Below are positions 5,924 through 11,075 of a stretch of DNA of 11,075 bases, piece after piece. This stretch comes from Candidatus Uhrbacteria bacterium RIFCSPLOWO2_02_FULL_49_11. GTDB taxonomy: Bacteria > Patescibacteriota > Patescibacteriia > 2-02-FULL-49-11. The DNA is taken from NCBI GenBank assembly GCA_001791465.1, contig MGER01000059.1, forward strand, positions 1 to 11,075, read 5' to 3'. Position 1 is the stretch's first letter; every line of letters starts with the position of its first letter. Both the position numbers and the translations under genes were made by a program. Below the pieces are notes generated by a model. It was not told the DNA's origin, did no database searches, and worked only from the letters and a program-made list of their open reading frames with translations.

Positions 5924-6424
5924 ATGGCCAAAAGCCAATTTCCCCCAGAAGACGAGCGCAGGCCTTTGCCCGAAGTGCCAGGTGCTCCTTTGGCGGGAGC
6001 TGAACAGGAAGCGGTGAAGGAGTCGGAACGCGTCCCCTTTGAAACAAGCATTGAGGAGTCCTTACAAGAAAAGGAGGCGCCGACTACAGGTCCGATCCCT
6101 GTCGCGCCAAGTGCCGCACTTGCTCCGGTAGCCGCGAAATCTCCCCAATACCAGCGCATTGAATCAATTTTGGAAGAGAACCTCGGCGACCTCTATTTTC
6201 AGATGGACGAGGCGCACCGAAAGATGTTCCGTGCGGAGGGGGAAAAGACAGTGCGGGAGATCGACTGGCTTGTCTCCAGCGCAAAGGCAACCGTATCCAA
6301 AGTGCTGTATCTCATCCGAAGATGGCTCATGCTCATTCCCGGCGTCAATAAATTTTTCCTTGAGCAGGAAGCGAAGATAAAGACGGACAAAGTGATGAAG
6401 ATCGTGAACGAAAAATCTCAATAA
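5924..6424 (+). CDS. Hypothetical helical protein paired with the TraG-like ATPase
   Basis: 166 residues, no named family recognised. Residues 1-75 are Pro/Glu/Ala-rich and probably disordered (PPEDERRPLPEVPGAP, APTTGPIPVAPSAALAP). Residues 76-166 look helical: IESILEENLGDLYFQMDEAHRKMF, then GEKTVREIDWL, then a hydrophobic stretch about 125-146 around RRWLMLIPGVNKFFLEQEAKIK. That stretch is amphipathic rather than a clear membrane span. I recall similar small proteins, with a PGVNKFFLEQEAKIK-like end, near type IV secretion-like ATPases in Patescibacteria, and here the ATPase follows 158 bases downstream. A role as a partner or adaptor of that ATPase is inference. The ATG at 5924 has no Shine-Dalgarno. 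The leader carries three hairpins. Confidence 0.8.
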   Translation: MAKSQFPPEDERRPLPEVPGAPLAGAEQEAVKESERVPFETSIEESLQEKEAPTTGPIPVAPSAALAPVAAKSPQYQRIESILEENLGDLYFQMDEAHRKMFRAEGEKTVREIDWLVSSAKATVSKVLYLIRRWLMLIPGVNKFFLEQEAKIKTDKVMKIVNEKSQ

Positions 6425-6470
6425 CCAATCAGTGAACAATGACCGAATCGAGTCTAAAATTTTCAATGTT

Positions 6471-6568
6471 CAATTTTCAATTTCCAGTCAATGTTCCAAT
6501 AATTCAATTTTCAAACATTGCGTCATTGATACCTTGAGAATTAATTGAAAATTGGTATTTGAAAATTG
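6471..6568. repeat. CAATTTTCAA intergenic inverted repeat
   Basis: CAATTTTCAA (6471-6480) is inverted exactly as TTGAAAATTG at 6545-6554 and again at 6559-6568. Near-copies (TCAATGTTC, TTCAATTTCC, AATTCAATTTTC) fill the space between. This is a typical low-complexity Patescibacteria spacer. The last copy ends 14 bases before the ATG of the ATPase gene. Confidence 0.65.
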
Positions 6569-6582
6569 GAAATTATCAATTT

Positions 6583-9147
6583 ATGTTCTCCTCTGAACTT
6601 TCCCTATTCTTAGCGCCGTTTATTGCCGCTGCCGTTTTTATTCTGATCTTTTTTTCATGCGTGATGGTGCTGCGCTACTGGCTGCGGAAAGGGAGCAGGC
6701 TACCGCAGGCGTTCCAAAAAAAGGTTCATTTAATAACCCTTCCCAAAGAAGTGTTCCATGGAGAGGAGAAGCAGCAGGAAACGAGTGATTTGATAAAAGA
6801 AAAAATCGCGATTGCGGAATCGCTGTGGAATTCAATCGGCGGTTTGAGGGTGCGCCGGAACATCCGTACCTGGCTTTTTGGCCGCGAAGATCATGTATCG
6901 CTTGAAGTGGTGGCGCATGGGGGACTGATCTCATTTTATATCGCAGTCCCGCAGTACCTTGAGCGCTACATTGAACAGCAAATTCACGCCCAATATCCCG
7001 ATGCCTCGGTGGAAGAAGTGGAGGATTATAATATTTTTTCACCCAAGGGCGCCATCACGAGCGCATACTTGCGTCTGAACCGTGAATATATTTTCCCTAT
7101 AAAGACGTACCGCAAAGTAGACGGCGATCCTTTTCTTGCCATATTGAATTCGCTCTCCAAATTGGCCACAGATGACGGCGCCGCCGTGCAAATTATCGTC
7201 CGTTCCGCGCACAAGCGCTGGCATCGCTGGGGCGCAAAAGTTGCCCAGGAGATGCAGCAAGGGAGGAAATTGAAGGAAGCATTAAAGCGGGGGAACCGCA
7301 TGTTCTGGCTCCATTCCATTAGGCATGCTACCGGTAAGACCATTACTGAAATCGCTGGAGCTGCCTATACAGGCAAGACGAATACTGAACGCCAGCGGGA
7401 AAAAAAACGGTTAGGGATACAGGAAAAAGAGCCCTACCGCCTGTCGCCCATGGAAGAAGAGCTGGTAAAGGGCCTTGAGGAGAAGTCCTCAAGGGCTGGT
7501 TTGGACGTGACCATACGCGTGTTAGTGTCATCGCAGGATACCACGCGCGCGCAACTGCTTCTTCAGAATATCACTAATTCATTTTCCCAATATAACGTGT
7601 ACCAATACGGGAACGGCTTCAGGGCGGCGGGGAAGGGGAGCGCGCCAAATGTCATTCGCGATTTTATTTACAGGAATTTCAGCGAACGTTATTCGTTTGT
7701 ATTAAATACTGAAGAGCTTGCGAGCATTTATCATTTCCCGCTTCCGAAGACAGAGACGCCGAATATCCGATGGCTCTCGTCCCGTAGAGCTCCACCGCCT
7801 TCGAACATGCCGCTAGAAGGCATTACGCTGGGGCACTGCCTTTACCGCGGCATTGATACGGTTGTGCGCATGCTGCCGGAAGACCGCCGCCGTCATATAT
7901 ACATCATCGGCATGACTGGGTCTGGCAAATCCGTGCTCATGTCGGAAATGGCGAAACAGGATATTCTTGCCGGGCACGGCGTGGGCATTATTGATCCCCA
8001 TGGAGGACTGGTGGAAGACGTGCTTGCCTGTGTCCCAGAAGAGCGCGCGGATGACGTCGTGCTTTTTGAGCCTGCCGACATGGAGCGCCCGATGGGACTC
8101 AATATGCTGGAAGCGAAAACCGAAGAGCAGAAGGATTTTGCAGTGCAGGAGATGGTGGAAATATTTTACAAGCTGTTTCCTCCGGAAATGATCGGCCCGA
8201 TGTTTGAGCACAACATGCGCAATGTCATGCTCACGCTCATGTCCGACCTCGAGAGCCCGGGGACCATTGCGGAGATTCCCCGCATGTTTACTGATACGGA
8301 ATTCCAGAAAAAATGGGTAGCCAAGCTCAAGGATCCGGTGGTGAGGGCGTTCTGGGAAAAGGAAATGGCAAAAACCACTGATTTCCATAAGTCGGAAATG
8401 CTCGGGTATCTTATTTCAAAAGTGGGCAGGTTCGTGGAAAATACCATGATGCGCAACATCATCGGCCAGACGCATTCAGGGTTTGACGTCCAGGAAATCA
8501 TGAATAAGCAAAAAATTCTTCTGGTCAACCTCTCGAAGGGGCAGGTGGGAGAGGTGAACTCCTCACTTCTTGGTCTTATCATCGTTTCCAAGCTGCAAAT
8601 GGCGGCATTTGCGCGGGCGGGAATGCCAGAGGAAGAGCGGCATGACTTTTACCTCTATGTTGACGAATTCCAAAATTATACGACCCCTTCCGTTGCCACC
8701 ATCCTTTCTGAAGCGAGGAAGTACCGGCTGAATCTGACGCTTGCGCACCAGTATTTGGGGCAACTCGTAGATAAGCAGGATACGAAGATCCGCGATGCGG
8801 TTCTCGGGAACGTCGGCACCATGGTCGCGTTCCGCATCGGCGTAGAGGACGCGGAGATCATGGCAAAGGAATTTGCGCCGGTATTCGGCGAATACGACGT
8901 GGTGAACATTGACCGTTTTAACGCGTACATCCGGCTCTTGATACGCAATACCGCGTCACGCGCATTCAGCATGGCCACCTATCCGCCAACGGTGGGTGAT
9001 GCGAAATTGGCCGCCACGATAAGGGAACTGTCACGCTTGAAGTATGGACGCGATCGGCTTATTGTGGAATCAGAAATCCTTGAGCGCACCAAACTCGGTG
9101 AGGCGGCAAAACCGGCGGATACGGCGACGATTGAGAGAACGCTTTGA
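6583..9147 (+). CDS. TraG/VirD4/VirB4-like type IV secretion-type ATPase
   Basis: 854 residues from the ATG at 6583; an upstream in-frame TTG (6559) lies inside the spacer repeat and is unlikely. Residues about 5-32 form one membrane anchor. Residues about 40-415 are a region without recognised motifs. The P-loop NTPase domain spans about 425-810: Walker A GMTGSGKS (443-450), IIDPHGG (470-476) and Walker B FYLYVDEFQNY (689-699), with SEARKYRLNLTLAHQYLGQL (709-728) as in conjugative coupling ATPases. Such hexameric ATPases sit at the inner membrane and move DNA or protein, or drive pilus assembly. In Patescibacteria they occur without a full conjugation operon, so DNA uptake, secretion or cell-cell contact are all possible. 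The preceding small protein is the probable partner. No relaxase or VirB pilus genes are visible nearby. Confidence 0.88.
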   Translation: MFSSELSLFLAPFIAAAVFILIFFSCVMVLRYWLRKGSRLPQAFQKKVHLITLPKEVFHGEEKQQETSDLIKEKIAIAESLWNSIGGLRVRRNIRTWLFGREDHVSLEVVAHGGLISFYIAVPQYLERYIEQQIHAQYPDASVEEVEDYNIFSPKGAITSAYLRLNREYIFPIKTYRKVDGDPFLAILNSLSKLATDDGAAVQIIVRSAHKRWHRWGAKVAQEMQQGRKLKEALKRGNRMFWLHSIRHATGKTITEIAGAAYTGKTNTERQREKKRLGIQEKEPYRLSPMEEELVKGLEEKSSRAGLDVTIRVLVSSQDTTRAQLLLQNITNSFSQYNVYQYGNGFRAAGKGSAPNVIRDFIYRNFSERYSFVLNTEELASIYHFPLPKTETPNIRWLSSRRAPPPSNMPLEGITLGHCLYRGIDTVVRMLPEDRRRHIYIIGMTGSGKSVLMSEMAKQDILAGHGVGIIDPHGGLVEDVLACVPEERADDVVLFEPADMERPMGLNMLEAKTEEQKDFAVQEMVEIFYKLFPPEMIGPMFEHNMRNVMLTLMSDLESPGTIAEIPRMFTDTEFQKKWVAKLKDPVVRAFWEKEMAKTTDFHKSEMLGYLISKVGRFVENTMMRNIIGQTHSGFDVQEIMNKQKILLVNLSKGQVGEVNSSLLGLIIVSKLQMAAFARAGMPEEERHDFYLYVDEFQNYTTPSVATILSEARKYRLNLTLAHQYLGQLVDKQDTKIRDAVLGNVGTMVAFRIGVEDAEIMAKEFAPVFGEYDVVNIDRFNAYIRLLIRNTASRAFSMATYPPTVGDAKLAATIRELSRLKYGRDRLIVESEILERTKLGEAAKPADTATIERTL

Positions 9148-9152
9148 ACTGA

Positions 9153-9211
9153 CACATTGCTAAATTGTTACATTGTTAAACTGTTTTACTGCTAACTGTT
9201 ACACTAAATTG
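9153..9211. repeat. TGTTA-type low-complexity spacer
   Basis: After the ATPase stop codon there are repeated words of the type ATTGTTAC / ATTGTTAAAC / CTGTTTTAC / CTGTTACAC. They are irregular in spacing and non-coding. A similar string (TTAATTGCTCAATTGTTAAA) occurs inside the methyltransferase gene near 9671. Confidence 0.4.
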
Positions 9212-9220
9212 CCAACCCAA

Positions 9221-9374
9221 TTCCGATTCGTCATCCCCAACCGAGATTGGGGACCCAGAAATAAAAACAAACAAAAAACGCTATCGATGCTGGCTTTTTA
9301 TATTTTTTTCTGGATTCCCGCTGGAGCTTGCCCCGTACCGCGATACGGGGCGGGAATGACAGTTGAAATCGGAA
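9221..9374. repeat. Fold-back (MITE-like) element
   Basis: Ends are inverted: TTCCGATT (9221-9228) with AATCGGAA (9367-9374), and GTCATCCCC (9230-9238) with GGGAATGAC (9352-9360, one mismatch). Inside, CCAGAAA (9255-9261) is inverted as TTTCTGG (9307-9313), and ATTCCCG (9314-9320) as CGGGAAT (9351-9357). Each side has its own small hairpin: CCCCAA/TTGGGG (9235-9252) and CCCCGTA/TACGGGG (9331-9350). The GTCATTCCC...GGATTCCCG wording is a widespread bacterial palindromic repeat (general knowledge). There is no transposase within it, so any mobility would be in trans. It ends 12 bases before the chosen methyltransferase start. Confidence 0.75.
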
Positions 9375-9386
9375 TTTGAAGGGCAA

Positions 9387-9959
9387 GTGAGTATAGTAAT
9401 TTATTTTGTGTCTGGATTAGATTGGATCTTTATCGTCTTTGGAGGGATTTTATTTTTTATCCTGTTTACCCATGGGTACGCGGGCATCATTGCGGCGTCG
9501 TGGGTGCCGACATGGGGGAAAGATTATGGCAGGATAATAAAGGCGTTTGAAGGGCTTCAAGAAGGCACGGTTATTGACCTTGGCTGCGGCGGCGGAGGCG
9601 TCATGCGCGTACTCGCCCGGGAATATCCAAAGGCGCGTATCATCGGGTATGAGATCTCGGTTCCTGCATGGTTAATTGCTCAATTGTTAAATGGTTTATT
9701 GGGATTGAGGAGGAGATGTGAAGTGCGGTGGCAGAATTTTTATAACGTCTCATTGCGCGATGCGGATGCAGTCTATTGTTTTTTAACGCCCATGGCCATG
9801 AAAAAGCTCAAGCCAAAATTTGAGCGTGAATTAAAGCCGTCTACAATCGTGATTTCCTACGCTTTTCAAATACATGGGTGGGAAGGGGAGCGGTTGGTGC
9901 AGGATTCTTCAGTGCCGATATTTCGTTATATCCTCAAATATCAGCGTATATCTAAATAA
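9387..9959 (+). CDS. Membrane-anchored class I SAM methyltransferase, FAM173-like
   Basis: About 190 residues from the GTG at 9387, chosen because GAAGGG lies 4 bases upstream; this would be the only Shine-Dalgarno-like site in the window. A TTG at 9363 is inside the fold-back repeat. Residues about 11-28 form one membrane anchor. Then come SWVPT (38-42), motif I VIDLGCGGGG (62-71) that binds S-adenosylmethionine, the acidic residue ending strand 2 (GYE, E89), ADAVYCFLTP (126-135, the motif IV region) and KPKFERELKPSTIVISYAFQIHGWE. The anchor, the PT pair ahead of motif I and the FLxP...LKPG-like end fit the FAM173/ATPSC-KMT type, whose human member methylates a lysine of the ATP synthase c subunit. 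The substrate here is unknown. The gene stands alone between a repeat and the next promoter. Confidence 0.8.
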   Translation: MSIVIYFVSGLDWIFIVFGGILFFILFTHGYAGIIAASWVPTWGKDYGRIIKAFEGLQEGTVIDLGCGGGGVMRVLAREYPKARIIGYEISVPAWLIAQLLNGLLGLRRRCEVRWQNFYNVSLRDADAVYCFLTPMAMKKLKPKFERELKPSTIVISYAFQIHGWEGERLVQDSSVPIFRYILKYQRISK

Positions 9960-9985
9960 GGTATAAACAAACTAAATAACGCTAT

Positions 9986-10013
9986 TTGTCTTTATATTGT
10001 TATTTGGTATACT
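9986..10013 (+). promoter_or_regulatory. Extended -10 promoter of the acidic-tail protein gene
   Basis: TGGTATACT lies at 10005-10013, with -35 TTGTCT at 9986-9991 (four of six consensus bases) and a 16 bp spacer. The predicted RNA start is near 10020. The leader is about 32 bases, A-rich just before the ATG (AAAACAAACAT), with no Shine-Dalgarno. Confidence 0.75.
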
Positions 10014-10051
10014 GGGTCTAAGTAAGTATCCTCATTAAATAAAACAAACAT

Positions 10052-10870
10052 ATGCCTCATGACGTAAAAAAAATAGAATTGGTTCGGCAGTATGTGGAGA
10101 GCGCGAGTTTGAGCCTGCAGGAGGCCAAACAGCTCCTTGAAGACATGACCGGGGTGCACGCGACCAGTCAAGCGCTTGAGAAAGCGCGCGCCGCCGGCGC
10201 CATCCTCGCGTCCTCTGACGGTTCCGATGTGATTGAAGGGGTTTTTGACGGTCAGCAAATGGTAGGGCCGGACGGGAAACAGTATTCCATGCCGGCAAAC
10301 TACGCATCGAAATCAAAGCTCGTGGAAGGGGACCTCTTAAAGCTTACCATTGCGCCTAACGGATCATTTATCTACAAACAGATCGGTCCGGTGGAAAGGA
10401 AACGGTTGCGGGGGAAACTCATCCAAGAAGAGGAGACAGGGGAGTTTCGCGTGCTTGCGGAGGCGAGATCCTATAAGACGCTCATGGCGTCCATTACGTA
10501 CTTTAAAGGGAATGTGGGAGACGATGTGGTCATTCTGGTCCCGCGCGATAAGGTTTCCTCATGGGCTGCGGTTGAAAATATTATTTCCGCCGGATCCGGT
10601 GATTTCCAAGACGAACCAATAGGAGAAGGCAAGGTGGGAGAAAAAGCGTCTCAAGAGCCCAAAGATGAAGAGGAAGAAGAGGAAGAGGAGGATCTAGAGC
10701 CGGAAGAGCCTAAGCTTGCGCCACCCCAGAAAGAGGAACTTTTGCTAAAGGTAGAGCCAAAACCCGAATTGAACGCCCCGCAGGTTCCCCTTGTAGTTCC
10801 TCCCCAGATGCCCGCGCCGGCGCCGGTAATCCAGTTTGATGACGATAAGGACGAGTTCGAGGAAATTTGA
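10052..10870 (+). CDS. Conserved Patescibacteria-type protein with acidic tail, function unknown
   Basis: 272 residues in three parts. Residues 1-52 look helical (KKIELVRQYVESASLSLQEAKQLLEDM). Residues about 58-178 are a compact, probably beta-rich domain with the strings IEGVFDGQQMVGPDGKQY, PANYASKSKLVEGDLLKLTI, SFIYKQIGPVERKRLRG and YFKGNVGDDVVILVP. Residues 185-272 are a charged, proline-rich tail with a run of eight glutamates (206-213) and an acidic end (DDDKDEFEEI). I recall close relatives of the middle part as frequent hypothetical proteins of candidate-phyla bacteria, but I know of no assigned function. The beta-rich core plus acidic tail would suit a nucleic-acid or ribosome-associated factor (inference only). 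It has its own good promoter and is followed by a strong hairpin, so it is probably transcribed alone and well expressed. Confidence 0.88.
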   Translation: MPHDVKKIELVRQYVESASLSLQEAKQLLEDMTGVHATSQALEKARAAGAILASSDGSDVIEGVFDGQQMVGPDGKQYSMPANYASKSKLVEGDLLKLTIAPNGSFIYKQIGPVERKRLRGKLIQEEETGEFRVLAEARSYKTLMASITYFKGNVGDDVVILVPRDKVSSWAAVENIISAGSGDFQDEPIGEGKVGEKASQEPKDEEEEEEEEDLEPEEPKLAPPQKEELLLKVEPKPELNAPQVPLVVPPQMPAPAPVIQFDDDKDEFEEI

Positions 10871-10907
10871 TTATAGCCATTCGACCGCATTTACTACGCA
10901 TATAGAC

Positions 10908-10940
10908 ACACATTCCTCCTCATTATGAGGAGGAATGTGT
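10908..10940. terminator. Strong hairpin between convergent genes
   Basis: ACACATTCCTCCTCA (10908-10922) pairs perfectly with TGAGGAGGAATGTGT (10926-10940), 15 bp with a 3-base loop. No T-run follows on either strand, so it is not a textbook Rho-independent terminator. Its position 38 bases after the stop at 10870 suggests an mRNA 3' end or a stability element. Confidence 0.6.
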
Positions 10941-10967
10941 TGAACTGATATAGATCATTAGAAACTG

Positions 10968-11075
10968 TTACCGTAGAGAGGATTGAGAATTGGATTGCAC
11001 AAAGGACACAAGTTGTTCTATCGTAGTGATGCGTGAGTCGTGCATAGTGATTGTAGGCATACAATCACAGTATGG
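10968..11075 (-). CDS. Possible C-terminal end of a minus-strand gene (partial)
   Basis: The minus-strand frame is open from the window edge to a TAA at 10970-10968, giving 35 codons ending in EQLVSFVQSNSQSSLR. Composition looks plausible for protein and the frame converges on the strong hairpin at 10908-10940. It is too short to identify. An internal hairpin (GTGATTGT 11047-11054 with ACAATCAC 11061-11068) is the only other structure here. It could equally be non-coding. Confidence 0.3.
   Translation of the reverse strand, partial: PYCDCMPTITMHDSRITTIEQLVSFVQSNSQSSLR

Noticed and set aside
5833..6159. 108-codon open frame on the minus strand
   Set aside because: It lies antisense to the start of the gene at 5924 and runs through hairpin copy 2. 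Its Ser/Gly/Ala-rich sequence is that of a shadow frame.
6559..6582. TTG at 6559 as the start of the ATPase
   Set aside because: It falls in the CAATTTTCAA spacer repeat. The ATG at 6583 directly precedes the membrane anchor.
7813..8388. 191-codon minus-strand frame opposite the ATPase
   Set aside because: It overlaps the conserved Walker A region on the other strand. The His/Arg-rich composition marks it as a shadow.

Overview
The window looks like chromosomal DNA from a Candidate Phyla Radiation bacterium (Patescibacteria, most likely a Parcubacteria-type lineage). This is inferred from four things. The start codons lack Shine-Dalgarno sequences. The gaps are short and filled with AT-rich inverted repeats of the 'CAATTTTCAA' and 'AATGACCAA' kind. 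A TraG/VirD4-like ATPase follows a small Pro/Glu-rich helical protein. Near the right end is a protein with an acidic tail that I recall as common in these genomes. No rRNA, tRNA, CRISPR array or transposase gene was found.

Layout. (1) 1-736: an inverted repeat, a strong extended -10 promoter, a small multi-pass membrane protein (+), and a bidirectional terminator. (2) 755-5575, all on the minus strand and read right to left: a CorA-type divalent-cation channel, a truncated cysteine synthase/cystathionine beta-synthase (CBS) family gene, a cystathionine gamma-synthase/lyase family gene, and cysteinyl-tRNA synthetase (CysS). The last three form a functional group: CBS plus gamma-lyase would make cysteine from homocysteine and serine, and CysS loads it onto tRNA. 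(3) 5576-5923: a divergent, gene-free region holding two diverged copies of a 75-78 bp hairpin element. (4) 5924-9147 (+): the small helical protein and the ATPase. (5) 9148-9386: a fold-back, MITE-like repeat. (6) 9387-9959 (+): a membrane-anchored class I methyltransferase resembling the FAM173 family. (7) 10052-10870 (+): the acidic-tail protein with its own promoter, then a strong hairpin and the possible tail of a minus-strand gene running off the window.

The most unusual signals are in DNA/RNA structure. The two hairpin copies at 5591-5665 and 5799-5876 differ at three paired positions, and every difference is compensated. A palindromic element sits in frame inside cysS and adds about 54 residues. 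An intrinsic-terminator hairpin overlaps the only usable start codon of the CBS-like gene, which has also lost its C-terminal region. Three plus-strand promoters share the same layout (TTG-containing -35, 16 bp, TGG-TANNNT), and at least two transcripts appear leaderless or nearly so.
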